A DNA stretch of 64,000 bases from Sediminicoccus rosea (GCF_033547095.1 NZ_CP137852.1:2225501-2289500); one strand, 5' to 3'; positions 26,567 through 35,369 are shown, counted from the stretch's first letter. The notes: a model not told the origin generated them from the sequence alone. Numbers and translations: made by a program.

Positions 26567-28653
26567 ATCTCGCCTTCGGGGGCACGGGGCCGGATGACAG
26601 GCCGAAGCTGCCCGGCAGCCTGCACCTCAACCGCCGCCTCGATATGTGGCTCACCTTCCATGCCGATGGCCGCGTCTCCATCCATCCGGGCAAGGTGGAG
26701 CTGGGTCAGGGGATCCTGACCGCGCTCGCGCAGATTGCCGCCGAGGAGCTGGATGTGGCGCTGGAGCGCATCCTCGTCGCGCCCACCATCACCGGCCGCA
26801 GCCCGAACGAGGCCGTGACCTCCGGCAGCCTCTCCATCCAGGAGGGCGGCATGGCGCTGCGCCATGCCTGCGCCGATGCGCGCGCACTCTGCCTCTCCGT
26901 GGCGGCGCAGGCGAGTGGCGTGCCGATCGAGGATCTGCGCGTCGAGAACGGCGTGTTCCTCGGGCCCGAGGGGCCTGTCGGCTCCTACGGCGCGCTGGCT
27001 GAGCGCGACCTGCTGGAGGTGGAGGCCTCGCCCGATGCGCGGCCCAAGCCACCCCAGGCGCGGCGCGTCACCGGCGTCTCGGCGCCACGGCTGGACCTGC
27101 CGGCCAAGGTCTTCGGCGAGGCGCGCTTCATCCAGGACCTGCGCTTTGCGGGCCAGCTTCACGCGCGGATGATCCGCCCGCCCGCGCCCGGCGCGCGCCT
27201 GCTGGAAGCCCCCCCGGGCGCGCTGCGCGACGGCGATGTGCTGGCCGTGATCGCTGACACGGAGGCGGAGGCCGAGCGCCTGGCCGAACGCGCCGCCCGC
27301 GGGGCGCGCTGGAGCGAGGGGGCGGGCCTGCCCACCGACTGGCCGCGCTGGCTGGAGGCGGCGCCTGGCGAGGAGAGCGTCGTGGCCGAACACGGCACGC
27401 CCGCGCCCGCGGCTCGCCGCATCACGCGCCGCTTCTTCCGCCCCTTCATCGCGCATGGATCGGTCGGCACCTGCTGCGCCATCGCGGCCTTCGACGGCAC
27501 CGTGATGCGCGTCTGGAGCCACACGCAGGGGCCCTACAATCTTCGCTCCGACCTCGCCCTCGCGCTCGGCATGGCGGCGGAGAACATCATCGTCGAGCAT
27601 GTCGAGGGGGCGGGTTGCTACGGCCATAATGGCGCGGATGACGTGGCGCTGGATGCGGCGATCTGCGCGCGGCTCCGCCCGGGCCGGCCCATCCGTGTAC
27701 TCTGGTCCCGCGCGGAGGAACTGGCGCAGGCGCCGCTCTCTCCCGCCATGCTGGTGGAGATCGAGGCGGGGCTGGATGCGTCCGGCACCCTCGCCTCCTG
27801 GCGCGTGCATGCGCGCTCCAACGGCCATTCGGGGCGGCCGGGGCGCGTGAAGACGCCCGTGCTGCTGGCGGCGCCGCTGCTGCCGAGTGGCCAGCCCATC
27901 CCGCCCGCGATCAACCCACCGCTGGCGGGTGGCGGCGGTGCGCAGCGCAACATGGTGCCGCTCTACCGCGTACCGGGCCTCTCGGCCACGATGACGCGGC
28001 TGACGGAGATGCCGATCCGCAGTTCCGCCCTGCGCGGCCTCGGTGCGCTCATCCATGTCTGGGCCATCGAGAGCGTGATGGACGAACTGGCCGCGCTGGC
28101 CGGCGAGGATGCCATCGCCTTCCGCCTGCGTCATTGCGACGATGAGCGCGCCGCGCATGTGCTGCGCGAGGCGGCGCGCGTGGCCGGCTGGGGCCGCGCC
28201 CTGCCGGAGAATGAGGGCCTGGGCATCGCCGTCGCGCGCTACAAGAACACCGGCGCCTGGTGCGCCGTCGCGGCCCATATCCGCGCGGAGGAACGGGTGC
28301 GCTGCCTCTCGCTCCACGTCGCCGCCGACATGGGCGAGGTGATCAACCCCGATGGCGCGATCAACCAGCTGGAGGGCGGCGCCATCCATGGCGTCTCCGT
28401 GGCACTTCACGAACAGGCGAGGACGGATGGCGCGCGCATCACCTCCGACAGCTGGGAGGGCTACCCCGTGCTGCGCTTCCGCGACGTGCCGCGGGTGACG
28501 GTCAACCTGATCCAGCGGCCCGAGGCGCCGCCGCTCGGCGCCGGCGAGGCAAGCATGGCGCCCAGCATCGCCGCCATTGCGGGCGGCATCCACCAGGCGC
28601 TGGGCATCCGGCCCGACCGCCTGCCCTTCACCCCAGAGAATCTGATCCGATGA
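26563..28653 (+). CDS. molybdenum hydroxylase large subunit (nicotinate dehydrogenase/isoquinoline oxidoreductase-like)
   Basis: A 696-residue Mo-cytosine-dinucleotide-binding subunit. Motifs visible are HPGKVELGQGILTALAQIAAEEL, EGAGCYGHNGADDVALDAA in place of the usual GGGFGR, and the C-terminal LGAGEASMAPSIAAIAGG with the catalytic Glu. There is no signal peptide, unlike its paralogue at 22374. The large-subunit paralogues are only loosely similar, so they probably act on different rings. Overlaps with the 2Fe-2S gene (4 bases) and the following Pht5-like gene (4 bases) indicate one operon. Confidence 0.92.
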   Translation: MNLAFGGTGPDDRPKLPGSLHLNRRLDMWLTFHADGRVSIHPGKVELGQGILTALAQIAAEELDVALERILVAPTITGRSPNEAVTSGSLSIQEGGMALRHACADARALCLSVAAQASGVPIEDLRVENGVFLGPEGPVGSYGALAERDLLEVEASPDARPKPPQARRVTGVSAPRLDLPAKVFGEARFIQDLRFAGQLHARMIRPPAPGARLLEAPPGALRDGDVLAVIADTEAEAERLAERAARGARWSEGAGLPTDWPRWLEAAPGEESVVAEHGTPAPAARRITRRFFRPFIAHGSVGTCCAIAAFDGTVMRVWSHTQGPYNLRSDLALALGMAAENIIVEHVEGAGCYGHNGADDVALDAAICARLRPGRPIRVLWSRAEELAQAPLSPAMLVEIEAGLDASGTLASWRVHARSNGHSGRPGRVKTPVLLAAPLLPSGQPIPPAINPPLAGGGGAQRNMVPLYRVPGLSATMTRLTEMPIRSSALRGLGALIHVWAIESVMDELAALAGEDAIAFRLRHCDDERAAHVLREAARVAGWGRALPENEGLGIAVARYKNTGAWCAVAAHIRAEERVRCLSLHVAADMGEVINPDGAINQLEGGAIHGVSVALHEQARTDGARITSDSWEGYPVLRFRDVPRVTVNLIQRPEAPPLGAGEASMAPSIAAIAGGIHQALGIRPDRLPFTPENLIR

Positions 28654-29603
28654 CCCAGAAGCTGCGCATCACGCTCGCCTGCACCCTTTCGGACCGCACG
28701 CGGCCCATCCTGGACGGGCGCGTGCAGATCCCGGGCGTGGAATTCATCGCCCTGCCGGGCGAGCCGGAGGACATCTTCAAGCGCGCGCTCCGCGACAAGG
28801 CCTTCGACGTGACCGAGCTTTCGATGGGCAGCCACATCACCACCACGGCGCGCGGCGACAGCCCCTATATCGGCGTGCCGGTCTTCCTCTCTCGCGCCTT
28901 CCGGCATTCGGCCATCTACATCCGCACCGATCGCGGCATCACCCGGCCCGAGGACCTCGCCGGCCGCACCATCGCCCTGCCGGAATACCAGCAGACGGCG
29001 GCGCTTTGGGTGCGCGGCATCCTGCGCGAGACGCATGGCGTGGACACGAAGGCCATCCGCTGGCGCATCGGCGCCGAGCGCATCGCGATCTCGCTGCCCG
29101 ACGGCTACGACGTGGCGCCGCTCGGCGAGAGCCCCGAGCAGGCGCTGCGCGAGGGCCGCGTGGATGCGATGATCGGTCCCCGCCCGCCCGCGCCGCATCC
29201 GCAGATCGCGCGGCTGTTTCCCGATTATCCCACGGCCGAGAAGGCCTGGTTCGCGCAGACCGGCTTCTTCCCCATCATGCATTGCCTGGCTGTCCGGCGC
29301 GACGTGGCCGCGGCCAATCCCTGGCTGCCGCTGGTGCTGTTCCGCGCCTTCGCCGAGGCGCGCCGCCTCTCGCTCGAAGAGCTGCGCCTCGTGAACGTGC
29401 TGCGCGTCTCGCTGCCGTGGATCGCGGCCGCGATGGAGGAGCAGGAACGCGCGATGGGCGGCGATGTCTGGCCCTATGGCTTCGCCAAGAACCGCGAGGA
29501 GATCGCCGCCATGATCGGCTTCGCCCGCGCCGATGGCCTGGCCGCGCGGGACCTGACGCCAGAAGAACTGTTCCACCCCTCCGTTCTGGCGGAAGTGGCG
29601 TGA
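28650..29603 (+). CDS. NMT1/4,5-dihydroxyphthalate decarboxylase-like protein
   Basis: A 317-residue type 2 periplasmic-binding fold without a signal peptide. It opens with LRITLACTLSDRTRPILDGRV and continues with FDVTELSMGSHITTTARGDSPYIGVPVFLSRAFRH, then GRTIALPEYQQTAALWVRGIL, as in Pht5-type 4,5-dihydroxyphthalate decarboxylases. Family members include both true decarboxylases and binding proteins, so the reaction is uncertain. Cytoplasmic location fits an enzyme better than a binding protein. It is coupled by 4-base overlaps to the upstream Mo enzyme and the downstream monooxygenase. Confidence 0.82.
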   Translation: MTQKLRITLACTLSDRTRPILDGRVQIPGVEFIALPGEPEDIFKRALRDKAFDVTELSMGSHITTTARGDSPYIGVPVFLSRAFRHSAIYIRTDRGITRPEDLAGRTIALPEYQQTAALWVRGILRETHGVDTKAIRWRIGAERIAISLPDGYDVAPLGESPEQALREGRVDAMIGPRPPAPHPQIARLFPDYPTAEKAWFAQTGFFPIMHCLAVRRDVAAANPWLPLVLFRAFAEARRLSLEELRLVNVLRVSLPWIAAAMEEQERAMGGDVWPYGFAKNREEIAAMIGFARADGLAARDLTPEELFHPSVLAEVA

Positions 29604-30769
29604 GGATCCTCGTCGCCGGCGGTGGCATCGGCGGGCTGGGCGCCGCGCTGGCGCTGGCCCGGCGCGGGCATGAGGTGCGCGTCTTCGAGCGCAGCGCGGA
29701 GTTCCGCGAGATTGGCGCCGGCATCCAGCTCGGCCCCAATGTCTTCAAGATGTTCGACCGGCTTGGCCTGCGCGAGGCGATCCTCGACCGCGTCGCCATC
29801 CCCGGCGCGCTGGTGATGCGCTGCGCCCTCAAGGGGCATGAGATCACGCGCGTGCCGCTGGGCGAGGGCTTTCTCGCGCGGTTCGGGCAGCCCTATGCGG
29901 TGATCCACCGCGCCGACCTGCACGGCGTGCTGCTGGCGGCCTGCGCCGCGCACCCCTCCATCACGCTCACCACTGGCCGCGCCGCGCGCGACTACAGCCG
30001 GATCGGCGCCCAGGTCTCGCTCCATTTCGAGGATGGCTCGAGCGAGCGTGGGGACCTCGTGATCGGCGCGGATGGCCTCTGGTCGCGCATCCGCACCGCC
30101 ATGCTGGGGGCGGAGAAGCCGGTCGTCTCCGGCCATATCGCCTATCGCGCCGTGCTGCCCATGGGCGAGGTGCCCGACGGCATCCCGCGCGACGAGGTGG
30201 TGCTGCATGCCGGCCCGCGCCTGCATCTGGTGCATTACCCGCTGCGGCGCGGTGAGCTGATGAACCTCGTCGCCGTCTTCCACAGCACGGAGTATTCCGA
30301 GGGCTGGGACCAGGCGGGCGATCCGGTGCTGCTGAAGAAGCACTTCGCCCGCACGCGGCCCGAGGTGCGCGCCATGCTCGGGAAGATCGAGACCTGGAAA
30401 TACTGGGTGCTCTGCGACCGCGAGCCGAAGCGCGGGTGGCAGGATGGCGGCGCGGTGCTGCTGGGCGATGCCGCGCACCCCATGCTGCAATACCTGGCGC
30501 AGGGCGCGAACATGGCGCTGGAGGATGCGCTCTGCCTTGCCGACATGCTCGATGCGCTGCCGCTGCCACAGGCGCTCGCGGCCTATGAGGAGGCCCGCGT
30601 GCTACGCACCGGCCGCGTGCAATCCATGGCGCGGATCTATGGCGAGATCTACCACGCCGCCGATGTGCGCGCCGAGCTGCGCGACGCGATGCTGCGGGGC
30701 CGCCCGCCCGAGGCCGCCTGGGAGGGCATGGCCTGGCTTTACGATGGGCCGGATTGGCAGGCACCATAG
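29600..30769 (+). CDS. FAD monooxygenase, 3-hydroxybenzoate 6-hydroxylase-like
   Basis: A 389-residue class A flavin hydroxylase. It starts at a GTG overlapping the previous stop (GTGA). Motifs: GGGIGGLGAALALARRGHEV, IGAGIQLGPNVF, IGADGLWSRIRTAML, HLVHYPLRRGELMNLVAVFHS and GAVLLGDAAHPMLQYLAQGA. The HLVHYPLR and QYLAQGA segments fit 3-hydroxybenzoate 6-hydroxylase more than 6-hydroxynicotinate 3-monooxygenase, but the Mo-hydroxylase context keeps a hydroxylated N-heterocycle possible. Confidence 0.88.
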   Translation: MRILVAGGGIGGLGAALALARRGHEVRVFERSAEFREIGAGIQLGPNVFKMFDRLGLREAILDRVAIPGALVMRCALKGHEITRVPLGEGFLARFGQPYAVIHRADLHGVLLAACAAHPSITLTTGRAARDYSRIGAQVSLHFEDGSSERGDLVIGADGLWSRIRTAMLGAEKPVVSGHIAYRAVLPMGEVPDGIPRDEVVLHAGPRLHLVHYPLRRGELMNLVAVFHSTEYSEGWDQAGDPVLLKKHFARTRPEVRAMLGKIETWKYWVLCDREPKRGWQDGGAVLLGDAAHPMLQYLAQGANMALEDALCLADMLDALPLPQALAAYEEARVLRTGRVQSMARIYGEIYHAADVRAELRDAMLRGRPPEAAWEGMAWLYDGPDWQAP

Positions 30770-30794
30770 CCTCCAAGCACGGAGGAATCGGCAC

Positions 30795-31580
30795 ATGCAA
30801 CTCACCCTCGATGGCCGCAAGGCCCTGATCACGGGCGGCTCCAAGGGGCTTGGTCTCGCCATGGGGCTGGCCTTCGCCAAGGCTGGCGGGCATGTCGCTC
30901 TCGTCGCGCGCGGGGCGGATGCACTCGAGGCCGCGAAGGCCGAGATCCAGGCCGCCGCCCCTGCAGCGCGCGTCGCCGCCATCCCGGCCGACATCCGCAC
31001 CGCCGAGGGCTGCGCCGCGGCGGCCGCCGCGGCCGCCGCGGCGATCGGGCCGATCGACATCCTGGTGAACAATGCCGGCACCTCGCAGCGCGGGCCCTTC
31101 ATGGACATCAGCGACGCGCTCTGGGAGGACGACCTCAACCTCAAGCTGATGGCGGCGGTCCGCCTCTGCCGTGCGGTGCTGCCAGGGATGCAGCAGCGCC
31201 GTTGGGGGCGCATCATCAATGTGCTGAACATCGGTGCCAAGGCGCCGCTCGCCACCTCCACGCCAACTTCCGTGAGCCGCGCGGCGGGCATGGCGCTGAC
31301 CAAGGCGCTCGCGAATGAATACGCGCCGCACAATGTGCTGGTGAACGCGCTGCTGGTCGGCATCATCGAGAGCGACCAATGGGTGCGCCGCCACGCGGCG
31401 GACAAGCGCAACATCACCTGGGAGGAGTGGAAGGAGGAGCAGGGCCGCTCCGTCCCGCTCGGCCGCATCGGCAAGGCGGAGGAATTCGCCGCCATGGCAT
31501 TGATGCTGGCGAGCGAGCAGGGCGGCTATGTGACCGGCACCGCCATCAATGTGGATGGCGGGCGCAGCCCCGTCGTCTGA
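30795..31580 (+). CDS. SDR-fold protein lacking the catalytic Ser-Tyr-Lys
   Basis: A 261-residue short-chain dehydrogenase fold. The nucleotide motif TGGSKGLGLA and ILVNNAG are intact, and the C terminus GYVTGTAINVDGG is typical. However, where SDRs carry Ser and YxxxK, this protein reads INVLNIG and TSVSRAAG, so Ser, Tyr and Lys are replaced by Asn, Thr and Arg. A run of ten alanines encoded by GCC/GCG precedes IGPIDILVNNAG. GGAGGAA precedes the ATG. It follows the FAD monooxygenase by 25 bases. It may be a binding or regulatory subunit, or an enzyme using another mechanism. Confidence 0.85.
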   Translation: MQLTLDGRKALITGGSKGLGLAMGLAFAKAGGHVALVARGADALEAAKAEIQAAAPAARVAAIPADIRTAEGCAAAAAAAAAAIGPIDILVNNAGTSQRGPFMDISDALWEDDLNLKLMAAVRLCRAVLPGMQQRRWGRIINVLNIGAKAPLATSTPTSVSRAAGMALTKALANEYAPHNVLVNALLVGIIESDQWVRRHAADKRNITWEEWKEEQGRSVPLGRIGKAEEFAAMALMLASEQGGYVTGTAINVDGGRSPVV

Positions 31581-31667
31581 GATTGCCCAGATTTTGGGCG
31601 GATGATCCGGCGGCGTCGGCGGCGGCTGCCGGCCGAAGGTGCAGGAAACCAGGTTTGCGGCCGGGAG

Positions 31668-31696
31668 AGCGCGAGAGAGCAGCGCCCTCTCGCGCT
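31668..31696. repeat. palindrome AGCGCGAGAG/CTCTCGCGCT, variant of dispersed repeat family
   Basis: Perfect 10-bp arms with a 9-base loop, in the 160-base gap between the SDR-like gene and the ABC binding-protein gene. The loop-side bases CCCTCTCGCGC match the right arm of the palindromes at 22290 and 49701. It may act as terminator for the upstream operon. A smaller hairpin GCCCA/TGGGC lies at about 31585-31599. Confidence 0.55.
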
Positions 31697-31740
31697 GGCA
31701 CAGGACATGCATAGGCGCGCCCAACACCAGGGAGCGCCCG

Positions 31741-33093
31741 ATGGCCCAGCTTTTCAACCGTCTCTGCGATTGCGGCACCAGCCACGCCGCCGGCTTCAAC
31801 TGCGTCGAGCAGGCGCCGGGGGATGGCACGGGCGAACTTGGCCGCGCGGTGAACGAGGCCGCGATCCGCGCCGCCTTCCCGGAGGCCAATACCCGCCGCG
31901 CGATGCTGACCGCCTTCGGTGCCGGCACGCTGCTGGCGGCGCTGGAGGGCGTGCTGCCGCTCGGCAATGCGCGCGAAGCCCTGGCCCAGGGGAGCAACAC
32001 GGCGACGGGCGCGCCCGAGAAGCGCGATCTCAAGATCGGCTTCATCCCCATCACCTGCGCCACGCCCATCATCATGGCGGACCCGATGGGCTTCTATCGT
32101 CGCCAGGGCCTGAATGTGGAGGTGATCCGCACGGCCGGCTGGGCCGTGATCCGCGACCGCTCCATCGCGCGCGAGTATGACGCGGCGCATATGCTGGCCC
32201 CCATGCCGGTCGCCATGTCGCTCGGCGTGGGCGTGGCGAACCCCATCCCCTTCTCGGTGGCCGCCATCGAGAACATCAACGGCCAGGCCATCACGCTCGC
32301 CAACAAGCATCGCGACAAGCGTGACCCGAAGGATTGGCGCGGCTTCCGTTTCGCCGTGCCCTTCGACTTCTCGATCCACAACTACCTGCTGCGCGCCTAT
32401 GTGGCCGAAGCGGGCCTCGACCCGGATCGCGACATCCAGATCCGCGCCGTGCCGCCGCCCGAGATGGTGGCGAACCTCCGCGCCGACAACATCGACGGCT
32501 TCCTTGGCCCGGATCCGTTCAACCAGCGCGCGGTCTTCGACGGCGTGGGCTTCATCCACATCCTGACGCGCGAGCTGTGGGACGGGCACCCCTGCTGCGC
32601 CTTCGCCGTGCCGCGCAGCATGATCACCGACACGCCCAACACCTATGCCGCCCTGCTGCGCGCCATCGTCGAAGCCACCGCCTATTCCGACAACCAGGCA
32701 AACCGCGTCGAGGTGGCGAACGCCATCCATGGGCCGAACTACCTGAACCAGCCGCTGACCGTGGTTCAGCAGGTGCTGACCGGCACCTTCGCCAACGGCC
32801 TGGGCCAGGTCGTGCGCCAGCCCAACCGCATCGGCTTCGATCCCTTCCCCTATCACTCCATGGCGGTCTGGATCCTCACGCAGATGCGCCGCTGGAACCA
32901 GCTGCAGCGCGACGTGGACTGGCGTGCGGTGGCGGAGCAGACCTTCCTGGCGCTGGATGCCGGCCGCGTGATGCGCGACCTCGGCATGGCGGTGCCGGCC
33001 AATCCGATGCGCGTCGAGACCATCCTCGGCAAGCGTTTCGACCCGACTCAGCCCGAAGCCTATATGGCGAGCTTCGCGATCAAGCGGAACTGA
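31741..33093 (+). CDS. ABC transporter substrate-binding protein, nitrate/cyanate (NrtA/CynA) family
   Basis: A 450-residue binding protein for import of nitrate, cyanate or a related anion. The mature domain begins near residue 95 with LKIGFIPITCATPIIMADPMGFY, a CmpA/NrtA signature, followed by GWAVIRDR and EMVANLRADNIDGFLGPDPFNQRAV. A Tat-type signal (TRRAMLTAFG, residues 51-60) is preceded by an unusual 50-residue leader with C9, C11, H15 and C21 that could bind a metal. Start at 31741 has GGGAG 8 bases upstream. It is followed by permease, ATPase and cyanase genes, which point to cyanate. Confidence 0.9.
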   Translation: MAQLFNRLCDCGTSHAAGFNCVEQAPGDGTGELGRAVNEAAIRAAFPEANTRRAMLTAFGAGTLLAALEGVLPLGNAREALAQGSNTATGAPEKRDLKIGFIPITCATPIIMADPMGFYRRQGLNVEVIRTAGWAVIRDRSIAREYDAAHMLAPMPVAMSLGVGVANPIPFSVAAIENINGQAITLANKHRDKRDPKDWRGFRFAVPFDFSIHNYLLRAYVAEAGLDPDRDIQIRAVPPPEMVANLRADNIDGFLGPDPFNQRAVFDGVGFIHILTRELWDGHPCCAFAVPRSMITDTPNTYAALLRAIVEATAYSDNQANRVEVANAIHGPNYLNQPLTVVQQVLTGTFANGLGQVVRQPNRIGFDPFPYHSMAVWILTQMRRWNQLQRDVDWRAVAEQTFLALDAGRVMRDLGMAVPANPMRVETILGKRFDPTQPEAYMASFAIKRN

Positions 33094-33097
33094 ACCC

Positions 33098-33949
33098 ATG
33101 AACACCACAGTTCCGGTGTGGCGGGCCGCGCTTCTCTCGGCCGCGCTGCTCTTCGCCCTGCTTTTCGCCTGGGAAATGGCCGTGAAGGGCAGCGCCACGG
33201 GCGGCGCGCCCACGGTGGATCCCGAGCTCGCGGCCCTGCTCAGCCCCGAGGCCGCGCGCGGCGGGCAGACGGCCATGCCGGCGCCCACCGATATCGGCAA
33301 GCGCCTGGTCGAACTGCTGAGCAATCCCTTCCACCAACGCGGCACCAATGACCAGGGCATCGGCATCCAGATCGGCTGGTCGCTCTGGCGCGTCATGGCG
33401 GGCTTCCTGCTGGCGGCGGTGATCGCGATCCCGCTCGGCTTCGTGATCGGCATGAGCCCGCTGCTGAACGCCGCACTCAACCCCTTCATCCAGGTGCTGC
33501 GGCCGGTCTCGCCGCTCGCCTGGATGCCGCTCGCGCTCTACACGATCAAGGATTCCTCGATCAGCTCGATCTTCGTGATCTTCATCTGCTCGATCTGGCC
33601 GATGCTGCTGAACACGGCCTTTGGCGTGGCTTCGGTGCGGAAGGAGTGGCTGAACGTGGCACGCACGCTGGAAGCCGGACGCTGGCGGACGGCGATGCGT
33701 GTGATCCTGCCCGCGGCGGCGCCGACCATCCTCACCGGGATGCGCATCTCCATCGGCATCGCCTGGCTGGTGATCGTGGCGGCGGAGATGCTCGTGGGTG
33801 GCACCGGCATCGGTTACTGGGTCTGGAACCAGTGGAACAATCTGAGCATCGCCGACATCGTCATCGCCATCCTGATGATCGGGCTGGTGGGGCTGGCACT
33901 GGACCGTCTGCTGGGCTTCATCGCCCAGGCCGTGGCCTGGCAGGAGTAG
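33098..33949 (+). CDS. ABC transporter permease, nitrate/cyanate type
   Basis: A 283-residue membrane protein with an N-terminal anchor and about five to six segments in all. The conserved EAA loop is visible as VARTLEAGRWRTAMRVILPAAAPTILTGMR. It forms the channel of the importer with the binding protein 4 bases upstream and the ATPase 4 bases downstream. The NrtB-like C terminus NQWNNLSIADIVIAILMIG supports the anion-importer family. Confidence 0.93.
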   Translation: MNTTVPVWRAALLSAALLFALLFAWEMAVKGSATGGAPTVDPELAALLSPEAARGGQTAMPAPTDIGKRLVELLSNPFHQRGTNDQGIGIQIGWSLWRVMAGFLLAAVIAIPLGFVIGMSPLLNAALNPFIQVLRPVSPLAWMPLALYTIKDSSISSIFVIFICSIWPMLLNTAFGVASVRKEWLNVARTLEAGRWRTAMRVILPAAAPTILTGMRISIGIAWLVIVAAEMLVGGTGIGYWVWNQWNNLSIADIVIAILMIGLVGLALDRLLGFIAQAVAWQE

Positions 33950-33953
33950 GGCG

Positions 33954-34787
33954 ATGACCAACCGGATCGTTTCCGTCGAGGGAATCGCGCGCAAATTTCC
34001 TGGGCTCACTGTGTTCCAGAATGTCTGGTTCGGGATCGAGCGGGGCGAATTCGTCTGCCTCGTCGGGCATTCGGGCTGCGGCAAGACGACCATCCTGAAC
34101 ATCCTGGCCGGGCTCGACACGCCGAGCGACGGCGTGGTGCTGGTGGATGGCAAGGAGATCGAGGGCCCCTCGCTCGACCGTGCCGTCATCTTCCAGGGCC
34201 ATGCGCTGATGCCCTGGCTGACCGCCGAGCAGAATGTCGCCTTCGCCGTCTCCTGCCGGAATCCCAGCTGGGACAAGGGGCGGGTGCGCGATGCGGCGCG
34301 CGAGGCGCTGGCCCGCGTGGGGCTCACCCAGGCGGCCGAGCGCAAGCCCTCGCAGCTCTCGGGCGGCATGAAGCAGCGCGTGGGCATCGCCCGTGCGCTC
34401 TCGGTGAACCCCAAGCTGCTGCTGATGGATGAGCCCTTCTCGGCGCTGGATGCGCTGACCCGCGGCTCGCTGCAGGAGGAGGTCTCGCGCCTCGTCACCG
34501 AGGCGGGGCAGACCGCCTTCATGATCACGCATGACGTGGATGAGGCGATCCTGCTGGCCGACCGCATCCTGCTGATGACCAACGGCCCCGAGGCGCGCGT
34601 GGCGGAGGTGGTGCACAACCGCTTGGCCAGGCCCCGCACCCGCGCCGATCTGCACCACATGCCGGGCTACCACCCGCTGCGCGACCACATCATGGACTTC
34701 CTGATCACGCGCAGCCGGACGCTCGCGGGGACACCCCCCGCCGGTTACGACGCCCGCAACCCGCCCGTCGTCGAACTCGGCGGCTGA
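33954..34787 (+). CDS. ABC transporter ATP-binding protein, nitrate/cyanate type
   Basis: A 277-residue ATPase. Walker A GHSGCGKTTIL, the Q-loop in VIFQGHALMPWLT, the signature LSGGMKQRVGIARALS, Walker B LLLMDEPFSALD and the switch histidine in ITHDVDEAI are all present. The C-terminal extension (YHPLRDHIMDFL) is like NrtD/CynD. It powers the importer formed with the two upstream genes and is followed after 24 bases by cynS. Confidence 0.95.
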   Translation: MTNRIVSVEGIARKFPGLTVFQNVWFGIERGEFVCLVGHSGCGKTTILNILAGLDTPSDGVVLVDGKEIEGPSLDRAVIFQGHALMPWLTAEQNVAFAVSCRNPSWDKGRVRDAAREALARVGLTQAAERKPSQLSGGMKQRVGIARALSVNPKLLLMDEPFSALDALTRGSLQEEVSRLVTEAGQTAFMITHDVDEAILLADRILLMTNGPEARVAEVVHNRLARPRTRADLHHMPGYHPLRDHIMDFLITRSRTLAGTPPAGYDARNPPVVELGG

Positions 34788-34811
34788 TTTCACAACCACA
34801 GGAGAAACGCG

Positions 34812-35294
34812 ATGACGCGCGCTCAACTCACGGAAAAGATTCTCGACATCAAGCGCGAGAAGGCCTGGACCTGGAAATACATCTGCGAGGAAATCGGCGG
34901 CATGTCGCCGACGCTCATCGTGGGCGCCCTGATGGGCCAGATGAAGCTGGTGAAGCCGCTGGCCGCCAAGGCCGCGAAGCTGTTTGGCCTCTCCGAGGTC
35001 GAGGAGCGGATGCTGAACGAGGTGCCCTATCGCGGCACGCCCATGCCGCCGACCGACCCGCTGATCTATCGCTTCTACGAGATGGTGATGGTGAACGGCC
35101 CGGCCTGGAAGGCGCTGATCGAGGAGGAGTTCGGCGACGGCATCATGTCCGCCATCGATTTCGACTTCGACTTCGAGCGTGTCGCGAACCCGAAGGGCGA
35201 CCGCGTGAAGATCACCATGTCCGGCAAGTTCCTGCCCTACAAGTATTACGGCAACGAGCAGGGCATCCCGGATTACGGCTTCAAGGAAGACTGA
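34812..35294 (+). CDS. cynS: cyanate hydratase (cyanase)
   Basis: Decomposes cyanate with bicarbonate to ammonia and CO2. The 160-residue protein has a helix-turn-helix-like N-terminal domain (YICEEIGGMSPTLIVGALMGQ) and the catalytic C-terminal domain. Arg and Glu of YRFYEMVMVNG and Ser of IMSAIDFDF match the E. coli catalytic residues Arg96, Glu99 and Ser122. The C terminus GKFLPYKYYG is slightly longer than in E. coli. AGGAGA precedes the ATG. As last gene of the transport operon it identifies the pathway as cyanate use. Confidence 0.97.
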   Translation: MTRAQLTEKILDIKREKAWTWKYICEEIGGMSPTLIVGALMGQMKLVKPLAAKAAKLFGLSEVEERMLNEVPYRGTPMPPTDPLIYRFYEMVMVNGPAWKALIEEEFGDGIMSAIDFDFDFERVANPKGDRVKITMSGKFLPYKYYGNEQGIPDYGFKED

Positions 35295-35341
35295 TCTCCG
35301 CGCTGGCCGGTCTTCGCGCCGGCCCGATCTGGTGCTTTATC

Positions 35342-35369
35342 CCTCCCGAGGTCTCTCGGGAGGATTTTT
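35342..35369 (+). terminator. intrinsic terminator of the cyn operon overlapping the next gene's RBS
   Basis: A perfect 9-bp stem CCTCCCGAG/CTCGGGAGG with a 4-base loop (GTCT), followed by ATTTTT. The run ends one base before the ATG at 35371. The 3' arm contains GGGAGG, which is also the Shine-Dalgarno of the next gene at 7-base spacing. A second hairpin (GGCCGG, 8-base loop, CCGGCC) lies at 35305-35324. Read-through transcripts would therefore carry a sequestered ribosome site. Confidence 0.85.

Noticed and set aside
26101-28593. 830-residue open frame on the minus strand opposite the second Mo hydroxylase
   Set aside because: Same reason: antisense shadow of a motif-supported gene with biased composition.
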